Shown here: one piece after another, positions 28,228 to 36,115 of the stretch
How the letters are laid out: each line of letters opens with the position of its first letter
Position numbering within the stretch: position 1 is the first letter of the stretch
Assembly (NCBI RefSeq): GCF_015354615.1
Contig: NZ_JACAVQ010000004.1
Span: forward strand, 124,001-188,000
Source: Aliidiomarina indica
GTDB taxonomy: Bacteria; Pseudomonadota; Gammaproteobacteria; Enterobacterales; Alteromonadaceae
Length of the DNA stretch: 64,000 nt
Direction of reading: 5' to 3'
Notes under the pieces: model-generated
Told to the model about the DNA's origin: nothing
What the model saw: the letters and a program-made list of their open reading frames with translations, nothing else
Databases searched by the model: none
Program-made: the position numbers and the translations under genes

Positions 28228-28359
28228 ATGCTGAGCCACTACAAACCAGCTTCAGTAAATCATCGCTTTCCAGACTGCTGCATGTTGCTTGCTAGCCCGC
28301 AAGCAGATAATAAAGTTACCCGTAAACAAATCCGAAGGTGTGTTGTTCAACGTAGTTGA
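28228..28359 (+). CDS. Possible rho leader peptide (RhoL-like)
   Basis: A 43-codon open frame starts at ATG 28228 and ends at TGA 28357-28359, 203 bases before rho. The predicted peptide is basic and Cys-containing, ending KVTRKQIRRCVVQRS. E. coli rho is preceded by a short reading frame, rhoL, whose peptide as I recall it also ends in a VTR-Q-R-K stretch; that resemblance is from memory and short. No good ribosome binding site precedes the ATG, which counts against it. Confidence 0.3.
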   Translation: MLSHYKPASVNHRFPDCCMLLASPQADNKVTRKQIRRCVVQRS

Positions 28360-28562
28360 CGTATTGGTTCTGTCATCGGCTTCGGCTGTATGGTTGCCTC
28401 ACACAGCGTTCTACGGCACATGCAAGATAGAAATCGAAACTCAATAAGAGCACAGCTTTAACGACATACGCATTCACAATTGGCATTCTCAGAACTGACA
28501 TATTTCTGTGCCATGGTGGAACGCAAACCTCAAATCTAACCACTGATTAAAACCTACCGACT

Positions 28563-29825
28563 ATGAATCTGACTGAATTAAAGAACAAGCCCGTCAATGA
28601 ATTGGTAAACCTAGCCGCAGAAATGGGCTTGGACAATATGGCGCGCTTGCGCAAACAAGACATTATCTTTGCCATCCTCAAAGCTCATTCAAAGAGCGGC
28701 GAAGATATCTTCGGTGATGGCGTTCTTGAAATCCTCCAAGACGGCTTTGGCTTCCTTCGCTCCGGCGATTCCTCTTACTTGGCCGGCCCAGACGATATTT
28801 ATGTATCGCCTAGCCAAATTCGTCGTTTTAACTTGCGTACGGGTGATACCGTAGCGGGAAAAATACGGCCACCGAAGGAAGGCGAGCGTTATTTCGCGCT
28901 TCTGAAAATCCGTGAAGTAAACTTCGATAAACCAGAAAACTCGCGCAATAAAATCTTATTTGAAAACTTAACCCCGTTGCACGCCAATGAGCGTTTGCGC
29001 ATGGAACGTGGTAATGGTTCAACCGAAGACATCACCGCACGTATTCTTGATTTAGCCTCACCTATCGGTAAGGGCCAACGTGGCTTGATTGTTGCGCCAC
29101 CGAAAGCAGGTAAAACCTTGCTTCTGCAAAACATTGCGCAATCTATTGCGGCCAATCACCCAGATTGTGATTTGATGGTACTGCTGATTGATGAGCGTCC
29201 AGAAGAAGTGACCGAAATGCAACGCTTGGTGAAAGGCGAAGTGATTGCATCAACCTTCGATGAGCCAGCCAGCCGACACGTTCAAGTAGCAGAAATGGTG
29301 ATTGAAAAAGCCAAGCGTTTGGTAGAACACAAGCGTGATGTGGTAATTTTGCTCGATTCGATTACGCGTTTAGCGCGCGCATATAACACCGTTATACCCA
29401 GTTCAGGAAAAGTACTGACCGGTGGTGTGGATGCCAATGCGTTGCATAAGCCAAAGCGTTTCTTTGGTGCAGCTCGGAATGTAGAAGAGGGTGGCTCGTT
29501 GACCATCATCGCCACGGCACTGATCGATACCGGCTCGAAGATGGATGAAGTCATCTACGAAGAATTTAAAGGGACGGGTAACATGGAATTACACCTGAAC
29601 CGTAAAATCGCCGAGAAGCGTGTTTTCCCAGCCATTGATTACAACCGTTCGGGCACCCGTCGCGAAGAGTTGTTAACCACACCTGATGAGCTGCAAAAAA
29701 TGTGGATTCTGCGGAAAATCGTTCACCCTATGGGTGAGATTGAAGCGGTCGAGTTTGTCATTGATAAATTGCAAATGACAAAAACCAATGATGAATTCTT
29801 TGATTCTATGAAACGGTCAAAATAA
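28563..29825 (+). CDS. rho: Transcription termination factor Rho
   Basis: Rho is the hexameric RNA helicase that ends transcription at C-rich untranslated RNA. The 420-residue chain (419 in E. coli) has the N-terminal helix bundle ([14 protein letters not shown]), the cold-shock-like RNA-binding domain with GFGFLRS and [13 protein letters not shown], Walker A PPKAGKT at 179-185, DERPEEVT and the Q/R-loop regions. It is preceded by the 480-base leader and followed 3 bases later by ubiD, so ubiD and fre may be read from the rho transcript. Confidence 0.98.
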   Translation: MNLTELKNKPVNELVNLAAEMGLDNMARLRKQDIIFAILKAHSKSGEDIFGDGVLEILQDGFGFLRSGDSSYLAGPDDIYVSPSQIRRFNLRTGDTVAGKIRPPKEGERYFALLKIREVNFDKPENSRNKILFENLTPLHANERLRMERGNGSTEDITARILDLASPIGKGQRGLIVAPPKAGKTLLLQNIAQSIAANHPDCDLMVLLIDERPEEVTEMQRLVKGEVIASTFDEPASRHVQVAEMVIEKAKRLVEHKRDVVILLDSITRLARAYNTVIPSSGKVLTGGVDANALHKPKRFFGAARNVEEGGSLTIIATALIDTGSKMDEVIYEEFKGTGNMELHLNRKIAEKRVFPAIDYNRSGTRREELLTTPDELQKMWILRKIVHPMGEIEAVEFVIDKLQMTKTNDEFFDSMKRSK

Positions 29826-29828
29826 TCC

Positions 29829-31298
29829 ATGAAGTATCGTGATCTCCGAGATTTCCTTGCTCAGCTTGAGCAACAAGGACAGTTGAAACGCATCACGACG
29901 GAAATCGACCCTAAGCTGGAAATGACAGAAATTGCCGACCGCACGCTAAAAGCGGGTGGTCCGGCATTGTTATTTGAGAATCCGAAAGGCCATACCATCC
30001 CTGTACTTGCCAATTTGTTTGGTACACCCGAGCGCGTGGCTATGGGTATGGGCCAAAGTGACGTTGCGCAGTTGCGCGAGGTGGGTAAATTACTCGCGTA
30101 TCTAAAAGAGCCTGAGCCGCCTGCGGGCTTCAAAGACGCCATGTCGAAGTTACCCTTGCTAAAGAAAGTACTGAGCATGGCCCCGAAAGTTCTCAAAAAA
30201 GCACCCTGCCAAGAAGTGGTGGTGTCCGGTGATGATGTCGATCTCACCTCAATTCCAATTCAGCACTGTTGGCCCGGTGATGTTGCCCCGCTAGTAACCT
30301 GGGGTCTCACGGTGACCAAAGGGCCATTGAAAAAGCGCCAGAACCTCGGCATTTATCGGCAGCAATTGCTTGGCAAAAACAAGTTGATCATGCGTTGGCT
30401 GAGTCACCGCGGTGGTGCACTCGATTTTCGCGAATTTTGTTTGCAGAATCCCGGCCAGCGTTTTCCCGTATCGGTGGCGTTAGGTGCGGATCCAGCGACC
30501 ATTCTAGGCGCAGTGACACCGGTGCCAGATACGCTGTCTGAGTATGCTTTTGCCGGCTTGTTGCGGGACAGTAAAACCGAAGTGGTGAGCTGCGTCAGTA
30601 ATGACCTGCAGGTTCCCGCTCATGCTGAGTTTGTCTTGGAAGGGTATATCGAACCGGGCGAGATGGCAGAAGAAGGACCCTATGGTGATCACACGGGCTA
30701 TTACAACGAAGTTGAGAAATTTCCTGTGTTTACCGTGACCCATATTACCCATCGTAAAGATCCGATTTATCACAGTACCTATACTGGCCGGCCCCCGGAT
30801 GAGCCAGCAATTTTGGGCGTGGCACTGAATGAGGTGTTCGTTCCTATTTTGCAGAAGCAGTTTCCAGAGATCGTCGATTTCTATTTACCGCCTGAAGGCT
30901 GTTCCTATCGTATGGCCGTGGTGACGATGAAGAAGTCGTATCCCGGTCATGCCAAGCGGGTCATGCTCGGAGTATGGTCATTTCTGCGCCAGTTTATGTA
31001 CACCAAATTTGTGATTGTCTGCGATGACGACGTAAACGCGCGTGATTGGAAAGATGTGATTTGGGCGATTACAACGCGCATGGATCCGGCTCGGGATACT
31101 GTATTGATCGAGAATACCCCGATCGATTATTTAGATTTCGCGTCGCCTGTTGCAGGTTTGGGCTCGAAGATGGGGTTAGATGCAACCAATAAATGGCCTG
31201 GTGAAACGGATCGTGAATGGGGAACCCCCATTACGATGGATGAGGCCACAAAGCAGCGTGTTGATGCGTTGTGGGATGAGTTAGGAATTCTGGACTAG
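29829..31298 (+). CDS. ubiD: 4-hydroxy-3-polyprenylbenzoate decarboxylase
   Basis: UbiD removes the carboxyl group of 4-hydroxy-3-polyprenylbenzoate in ubiquinone synthesis using prenylated FMN. The 489-residue protein begins [19 protein letters not shown], contains the [10 protein letters not shown] active-site region with the conserved E..DHTG segment, and has HCWPGDVAP in the cofactor-binding part. It starts 3 bases after rho and lies directly upstream of fre, the E. coli order. The UbiX partner that makes the prenyl-FMN is not in the window. Confidence 0.96.
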   Translation: MKYRDLRDFLAQLEQQGQLKRITTEIDPKLEMTEIADRTLKAGGPALLFENPKGHTIPVLANLFGTPERVAMGMGQSDVAQLREVGKLLAYLKEPEPPAGFKDAMSKLPLLKKVLSMAPKVLKKAPCQEVVVSGDDVDLTSIPIQHCWPGDVAPLVTWGLTVTKGPLKKRQNLGIYRQQLLGKNKLIMRWLSHRGGALDFREFCLQNPGQRFPVSVALGADPATILGAVTPVPDTLSEYAFAGLLRDSKTEVVSCVSNDLQVPAHAEFVLEGYIEPGEMAEEGPYGDHTGYYNEVEKFPVFTVTHITHRKDPIYHSTYTGRPPDEPAILGVALNEVFVPILQKQFPEIVDFYLPPEGCSYRMAVVTMKKSYPGHAKRVMLGVWSFLRQFMYTKFVIVCDDDVNARDWKDVIWAITTRMDPARDTVLIENTPIDYLDFASPVAGLGSKMGLDATNKWPGETDREWGTPITMDEATKQRVDALWDELGILD

Positions 31299-31302
31299 TT
31301 AT

Positions 31303-32004
31303 ATGTATCAATGTGTTGCCGAAGTACGTCGCTGTGAAGCAGTGAACGATTTTGTTTATCTTGTCGATTTGGAATTGCCAGAAGCGGTCGCGTACACCCC
31401 AGGACAATATTTATTGGTGGTGATGGGAGAACGTGATCAGCGTCCATTTTCGATTGCATCGACGCCAGCAGAGGGTCGTCGTGTTAGTTTGCATCTTGGG
31501 GCGACTCCAGACAATCCGTATGCGTGGGAAGTGCTTGAAGCCATTCGCAGCCAAGGTCAGCTGAATGTGAGCTTGCCGCACGGCGACGCCGGCTACGATG
31601 CGGATCGAACACGCCCCCTGCTGCTTATCGCAGGCGGGACCGGTTTTTCTTACACCTGGTCTATTTTACAAGCGCATCTGGCCCGCAATACGGATCAACC
31701 CGTGGTGTTGTTTTGGGGCGCGCGGCAGTTGAGCGACTTGTACATGCACGATGAATTATTAAGCTTGGCAAAAGCACATAGCCATTTTGATTATGTACCC
31801 GTACTGGAACAACAGGCGGGTAGCGAAGATGCCGTGAAACAAGGTTTAGTGCTCAATGCGGTGTCTGATCATTGCGATGATATCGCGCGCTATGATGTGT
31901 ACATTGCGGGTCGTTTTGAAATGGTCCGGGTCGCCCGCGATACATTTCATGCCATGGGCTTACCGAAGCAACAACTTTTTGGCGATGCGCTGAGCTTTAT
32001 TTGA
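31303..32004 (+). CDS. fre: NAD(P)H-flavin reductase
   Basis: The 233-residue protein matches Fre/LuxG, which reduces free riboflavin, FMN and FAD with NAD(P)H. It has the flavin-binding QRPFSIAS motif (about residues 46-53) and LLLIAGGTGFSYTWSIL, which carries the nucleotide-binding GGTG. The fold matches the ferredoxin-reductase family without an Fe-S domain. It starts 4 bases after ubiD. The -35 box of the following thiamine operon overlaps its stop codon. Confidence 0.93.
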   Translation: MYQCVAEVRRCEAVNDFVYLVDLELPEAVAYTPGQYLLVVMGERDQRPFSIASTPAEGRRVSLHLGATPDNPYAWEVLEAIRSQGQLNVSLPHGDAGYDADRTRPLLLIAGGTGFSYTWSILQAHLARNTDQPVVLFWGARQLSDLYMHDELLSLAKAHSHFDYVPVLEQQAGSEDAVKQGLVLNAVSDHCDDIARYDVYIAGRFEMVRVARDTFHAMGLPKQQLFGDALSFI

Positions 32005-32028
32005 AATTCATCGCAAAGTCGTTATACT
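32001..32028 (+). promoter_or_regulatory. Sigma70 promoter of the thiamine uptake operon
   Basis: TTGAAA (32001-32006) and TATACT (32023-32028) are 16 bases apart, each one base from consensus. The -35 overlaps the fre stop. Transcription would start near 32035, about 40 bases before the riboswitch aptamer, a natural arrangement. Confidence 0.7.
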
Positions 32029-32071
32029 GCGCGGCGTTGGTTTGGCGTGGGTAGCTGCGGCAAACACAACG

Positions 32072-32174
32072 ATTACCAAAGGGGTGCCCATGTGGGCTGA
32101 GATGTGAGTTGGCGAAGGCTAATTCCGAACTCTTTGTACCTGATCCGGTTAATACTGGCGTAGGGATTGGTAAT
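32072..32174 (+). ncRNA. TPP (THI-box) riboswitch aptamer
   Basis: The conserved thiamine pyrophosphate aptamer is directly visible: GGGGTGCCC (32081), GGGCTGAGAT (32094) with the CUGAGA core, and ACCTGATCCGGTTAATACTGG plus CGTAGGGA, the THI box. The closing P1 stem is ATTACCA (32072-32078) with TGGTAAT (32168-32174). It binds TPP and lowers expression of downstream genes, here the TonB receptor operon. The sequence continues into a hairpin covering the ribosome binding site (separate entry), which indicates translational control. Confidence 0.97.
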
Positions 32175-32197
32175 GCACTTCAGACCAATACGGCGGA

Positions 32198-32241
32198 TAA
32201 CCGGATCTCATCTTTTAGCAGGTATTCAAAAGAAGAGATCC
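32198..32241 (+). promoter_or_regulatory. Riboswitch expression platform: SD-sequestering hairpin and anti-sequestor
   Basis: GGATCTCATCTTTT (32203-32216) pairs with AAAAGAAGAGATCC (32228-32241), 13 of 14 positions matching, burying the AGAAGAG ribosome binding site four bases before the ATG at 32245. The overlapping segment TAACCGGATC (32198-32207) is perfectly complementary to GATCCGGTTA (32142-32151) inside the aptamer. The two pairings cannot coexist, giving an ON state without TPP and an OFF state with it. This was read by eye; no folding energy was computed. Confidence 0.75.
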
Positions 32242-32244
32242 AGC

Positions 32245-34368
32245 ATGACTATTTCAAAAGTAACTCGCGCGGTTTGTACCGCACTCTCTCTTGGTGTTCT
32301 CGTGCCATTTTCTGTGGCCGCAGAAGACAACGTTGAACAAGACGCACAATCTATCGAACGCATCCTGATTATTGGCGATTTCCGCGCCCGTGGCATTGAA
32401 GATGTGGCGGGTAGTGTGTCTGTGCTGCACGGTGAAGATTTGCGTGGCCGTGAAGCCGATCATCTTGAAAACGCCCTTATCATGGCACCGAATGTTAATC
32501 TTGCCTCTGGCGCGAGCCGCAGCAGCTTTTTCCAAATCCGCGGTATTGGCGAACGTAGCCAATTTGTCGATCCGATCAATCCATCAGTGGGCTTGATTAT
32601 CGACGGGATTAATTACAGTGGTATTGGCGCCGCCGGTACCTTGTTCGATATCGGTCAAGTGGAAGTGTTCCGCGGTCCGCAAAGCACCCGTTATGGGGCT
32701 GATGCCATGGCTGGGGTGATCTACCTTGGTTCTGAGCCGGTTGATTTTAGCAGCGGCGGACAGGTTGAGGCGTTGTGGGCAAATTATAATACCTATGCCG
32801 CCGGCGTTGCTCTTCAGCATGGCTTTAGCGATCAGTTTGCCATGCGCGGTTCATTGTATAGTTTTGTTAGTGATGGCTTCCAAGAGAATATTTTTCTTGA
32901 CCGCAAGGACACTCAAAACAAAGATGAGCTGACACTGCGCTTAAACAGCACATGGCTGGTGAGCGAGGATCTGACCTTAGATTTCACCTACCATCGTTTT
33001 GATATCGATAATGGTTACGATGCTTGGTCATTAGACGGCAATCGCCAAACCCTGTCGGACACCCCTGGCCGCGATACCTTGGATAGCCACGCCGGCCGCG
33101 TTGCCGCCACCTATTCTGGTAACGATGGCTATATTGTTGAATTGATGACGTCGGCATTGTGGGCAAAATCTGAATATAGCTACGACGAAGACTGGGCGTT
33201 TGAAGGCATTCGTCCGGGCTGGGAATATAATAGTTTTGATGCCTACTTCCGAGACCGCGAGCAAGTGGAAGTAGAAGGACGTATTTTATCAGACCAACCG
33301 ATCGCGCTCTTCGGCTTGCCAACAGATTGGCTCTATGGTGTTTACTACCAAGCGCGTCGGCAAGATTTGGACCGTGAATACACCTACTTAAGCGCACCCT
33401 TTGCCAGCCGCTACGACACGCATCGTACGGCAGCTTATGCAGAACTCCAGCAGCAACTGACCGATCGTTTGCGTCTTACGTATGGCTTGCGCTGGGAGCG
33501 CTATGGCAACGACTATGCCGATAGTCGGGGCATTACCGCAGAACCGACCGACTCTGCTTGGGGCGGACGGGTCAGCGTTGAGTATGCATTGGCACCTATG
33601 CGTCAGGTCTATGCAACGGCTACTCGCGGTTTTAAGGCTGGTGGCGTGAATGGTGAAGCCCTTGGCCGCGTCGAAGACCGTAATCTTGAAGACCATCGGG
33701 AGTTTTTAGAGTCGAGAGCGACCTTTAGTCCAGAGTATCTGACGAGTGTGGAAGTGGGTTACAAGGCATTTTTGCCAGAGCATAGCCTGCAGTTCCAAGT
33801 AAACGCGTTTTACAGCTGGCGCGACGACATGCAAGTAAATGCGTACGTAGAACGTGATGGCGTGTTTGTGACCTATGTGGATAACGCATCCGATGGCAGC
33901 AACTATGGTTTAGAGGCATCGGTTAACTACTTTGCAACCGACCGCGTTCGCCTATTTGCTTCGTTAGGATTGTTAGAAACACAATTTAACGATTTGTTGC
34001 TACGGGACGGAAGCAATCTGCGTGGCCGTAGTCAGGCCCATGCTCCTCGCTATCAAGCCCATGTGGGTGGAGATTTTGAACTCGGTCAAGGACTCACCCT
34101 GCGCGTAGAAGTGGATGCCCGCGATCGTTTCTATTACTCCAACACCCATGATCAAAAGTCATCACCGTATCAATTACTGCATGCGCGTTTAAATTACGCC
34201 ATCGGCGATTGGGAATTGAGTCTGTGGGCGCGTAATTTGTTCGATGAAGATTACACCACCCGTGGATTCTATTTCGGCAATGACCCACGTAAAGACTATG
34301 CACCTGAAACTTATGTGCAGTGGGGCGAGCCACGTCGTGTGGGTGTCACTGCACGCTATCGATTTTAA
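32245..34368 (+). CDS. TonB-dependent outer-membrane receptor, probably for thiamine
   Basis: The 707-residue receptor starts at ATG 32245, where the signal peptide begins (MTISKV, hydrophobic run, VAAED; cleavage near residue 26). A TonB box-like ERILIIGD (about 36-43) is followed by the plug domain (GSVSVLHGEDL, FFQIRGIG, VFRGPQSTRYGADAMAG). The 22-strand barrel ends in the terminal Phe of TARYRF. It lies behind a TPP riboswitch and ahead of thiamine-related genes, so thiamine or its phosphate is the likely ligand, like the OMR1 receptors predicted by comparative genomics. The substrate is inference from context. Confidence 0.88.
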   Translation: MTISKVTRAVCTALSLGVLVPFSVAAEDNVEQDAQSIERILIIGDFRARGIEDVAGSVSVLHGEDLRGREADHLENALIMAPNVNLASGASRSSFFQIRGIGERSQFVDPINPSVGLIIDGINYSGIGAAGTLFDIGQVEVFRGPQSTRYGADAMAGVIYLGSEPVDFSSGGQVEALWANYNTYAAGVALQHGFSDQFAMRGSLYSFVSDGFQENIFLDRKDTQNKDELTLRLNSTWLVSEDLTLDFTYHRFDIDNGYDAWSLDGNRQTLSDTPGRDTLDSHAGRVAATYSGNDGYIVELMTSALWAKSEYSYDEDWAFEGIRPGWEYNSFDAYFRDREQVEVEGRILSDQPIALFGLPTDWLYGVYYQARRQDLDREYTYLSAPFASRYDTHRTAAYAELQQQLTDRLRLTYGLRWERYGNDYADSRGITAEPTDSAWGGRVSVEYALAPMRQVYATATRGFKAGGVNGEALGRVEDRNLEDHREFLESRATFSPEYLTSVEVGYKAFLPEHSLQFQVNAFYSWRDDMQVNAYVERDGVFVTYVDNASDGSNYGLEASVNYFATDRVRLFASLGLLETQFNDLLLRDGSNLRGRSQAHAPRYQAHVGGDFELGQGLTLRVEVDARDRFYYSNTHDQKSSPYQLLHARLNYAIGDWELSLWARNLFDEDYTTRGFYFGNDPRKDYAPETYVQWGEPRRVGVTARYRF

Positions 34369-34380
34369 CTGAGGTGAACG

Positions 34381-34635
34381 ATGCAATTCTCAGCAGAAAT
34401 TAGTTTATACCCACTGGCCGATGAATTTCGGCCAGTGATTAAAGAGTTTGTTGAGCGTTTAGCAACTTACTCTGAGATTACGGTAAACACGAACACCATG
34501 AGTACACAAATCTTCGGTGATTATCGTACCGTGATGACGATTGTGACCGATGAGCTTGAGAGGGTATATCAGAAGGTTCCATCTCAGGTTTTGGTGTGCA
34601 AATTTATCAACCGCGATCTCAACCCAAATGGATAG
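34381..34635 (+). CDS. Thiamine-binding protein, YkoF/MTH1187 (DUF77) family
   Basis: The 84-residue single-domain protein has the family pattern: AEISLYPLADEF at the start, VNTNTMSTQIFGDY in the middle and a closing VCKFINR strand. YkoF-like proteins bind thiamine or its pyrimidine part in a ferredoxin-like fold. There is no signal peptide, so it would act in the cytoplasm, perhaps buffering imported thiamine or serving the transporter. It is 12 bases after the TonB receptor with a GAGGTGA ribosome binding site, and its stop overlaps the pnuT ATG by 8 bases. Confidence 0.85.
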   Translation: MQFSAEISLYPLADEFRPVIKEFVERLATYSEITVNTNTMSTQIFGDYRTVMTIVTDELERVYQKVPSQVLVCKFINRDLNPNG

Positions 34636-35245
34636 GCTGCTCGATATTCTTGAAATGTCGTCCCCGGTAGAACTTACCGCGGTTGCCTTGGCGATTGTCT
34701 ATGTGGTCTTTGCCATTCGACAAAGCCTGTGGTGTTGGCCGGCGGCGATTGCGAGCGCCTCGCTGTTCTCGTGGTTCTTTTATCACGGCCAGCTGTACAT
34801 GGAATCCGGCTTGCAAGCCTATTACGTGGTCATTGCGTTTTATGGCTACTGGGTATGGCGCAACAAAGCGACTAACGGTGCCGCGCCGATTTCCACAAAG
34901 CCTCTCGGTTTTCACGTCGTTTGGATTTTCCTGTTGATCGTCAGTAGCATTGTTATTTCAATTCATCTGCGTTTACACACGGATGCTGTGTTTCCAGAAC
35001 TCGATACAGTGACCACACTGTTCAGCTTGTTCGCCACCTATTTAGTGGCGCGCAAAGTTCTGGAGAATTGGCTATATTGGATTGTGATTAACAGCATGTA
35101 TGTCTGGTTATTCATGTTGAAAGAGTATTATGTGACTGGGACTCTTGCTGCAGTTTATGTCATCATGTCTATCATAGGCTTTTATCGTTGGCGGCGGGAT
35201 TATCGCCAAGGTGTAAAATCACAGTCAGTGCTTGCACGGACGTAA
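34628..35245 (+). CDS. pnuT: PnuC-family thiamine transporter (PnuT-like)
   Basis: The 205-residue inner-membrane protein has seven predicted helices and family residues such as IRQSLWCWPAA, GLQAYYVVIAFYGYWVW and NWLYWIVINSMYVWLFMLK. PnuC proteins are facilitators for nicotinamide riboside; the PnuT branch imports thiamine and is TPP-riboswitch controlled, which fits here. Facilitators rely on trapping by phosphorylation, and a kinase gene follows. The ATG at 34628 overlaps the upstream stop (ATGGATAG). Confidence 0.88.
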   Translation: MDRLLDILEMSSPVELTAVALAIVYVVFAIRQSLWCWPAAIASASLFSWFFYHGQLYMESGLQAYYVVIAFYGYWVWRNKATNGAAPISTKPLGFHVVWIFLLIVSSIVISIHLRLHTDAVFPELDTVTTLFSLFATYLVARKVLENWLYWIVINSMYVWLFMLKEYYVTGTLAAVYVIMSIIGFYRWRRDYRQGVKSQSVLART

Positions 35246-35275
35246 ATAGCTGACGTCAGCACAGAGGTTTGATGC

Positions 35276-36115
35276 ATGCAATTTCCCACGGGATGTCTTG
35301 CCCACCTTCCAGAGCACGGTACATGGAAGGCCGTATCGGTGGGACGGGATTTAGCAAATGCAACCTGGCGCATCAGCAATGGTCAGCTCCAATATCTAGT
35401 GAAACAATACGCCCATGATGCGGCCTTTGGCCGCGTCACGGGTGATACGGTTATGCTCGATCGAGCATTGGCGGCGAGTGGTATTGCTCCCGATGTGATT
35501 TGGTCTGATACAGAGCAGGGTGTCTGTGTTTTTCGTTGGATTGATGCAACCACCATTGCTGATGAGTTTGATCCGATCAAGCGCGCCGACCTGTTAGGCC
35601 GCACTCTTGCCCGTATTCATCTGGAAACACCTTCTGGCGCGCGCTGGAGTTTGCGCGAGCGCGTGGAAGAGTACTGCAAAACACTCGAAAAGTATCATCC
35701 AAAAGCCGCGCAGCAAGCGCGCGATGATTGTGCAAGCTACGACGATCTATTTCAGCGCTGGGAACAGGGTCCGCATGTCTTTTGTCATCATGATCTAAAC
35801 GCTGAACATGTGTTTCTTCTAGAACAGCCACAAGTGATTGATTGGGAATATGCCGGCTATGGACATCCCGCCTTTGATCTCGCGTCTACATTAGTAATTA
35901 ATGATTTATACGATGACGAGATAGATACGCTACTCGATAGCTATTCGCAGTTTTCTGAACATCGGATAGAGCGCGATGAGTTGCGCGATTGGGTGCGCTT
36001 AGTTGCCTTGGTGAATCGTATTTGGTTTAGTGTTCAAGATGCCATTGCACATGCGCAAGAGAACAGCCAGAACGCAAGGGAGCCGCACCATGAGCAAGCA
36101 CAAACGGGATATTAG
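35276..36115 (+). CDS. Thiamine kinase-like phosphotransferase (APH/choline kinase fold)
   Basis: The 279-residue aminoglycoside phosphotransferase-fold enzyme has FCHHDLNAEHVF (catalytic loop, His171-Asp173) and VIDWEYAGYGHPAFDLA (metal-binding Asp189), both typical of the choline/thiamine kinase group such as ThiK. The usual Asn five residues after the catalytic Asp is His178 here, an uncommon change. In the thiamine operon it would phosphorylate imported thiamine and trap it. TMP formation is inferred from ThiK. The ATG at 35276 has AGAGG at 35262. It overlaps the MFS gene by 26 bases. Confidence 0.78.
   Translation: MQFPTGCLAHLPEHGTWKAVSVGRDLANATWRISNGQLQYLVKQYAHDAAFGRVTGDTVMLDRALAASGIAPDVIWSDTEQGVCVFRWIDATTIADEFDPIKRADLLGRTLARIHLETPSGARWSLRERVEEYCKTLEKYHPKAAQQARDDCASYDDLFQRWEQGPHVFCHHDLNAEHVFLLEQPQVIDWEYAGYGHPAFDLASTLVINDLYDDEIDTLLDSYSQFSEHRIERDELRDWVRLVALVNRIWFSVQDAIAHAQENSQNAREPHHEQAQTGY

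Larger units (their letters stand above)
28083..28562 (+). other. Long untranslated leader between trxA and rho
   Basis: This 480-base stretch is the only interval above 300 bases without a firmly assigned gene. It holds a hairpin just after trxA (28140-28172), a 43-codon open frame (28228-28359) that could be a rho leader peptide, a 7-codon open frame at 28110-28133 with an AAGGAAA-like site in front, and about 200 bases before the rho ATG in which I see nothing specific. In E. coli the rho leader is several hundred bases and is the site of Rho autoregulation by premature termination; the same use is likely here. Confidence 0.6.
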
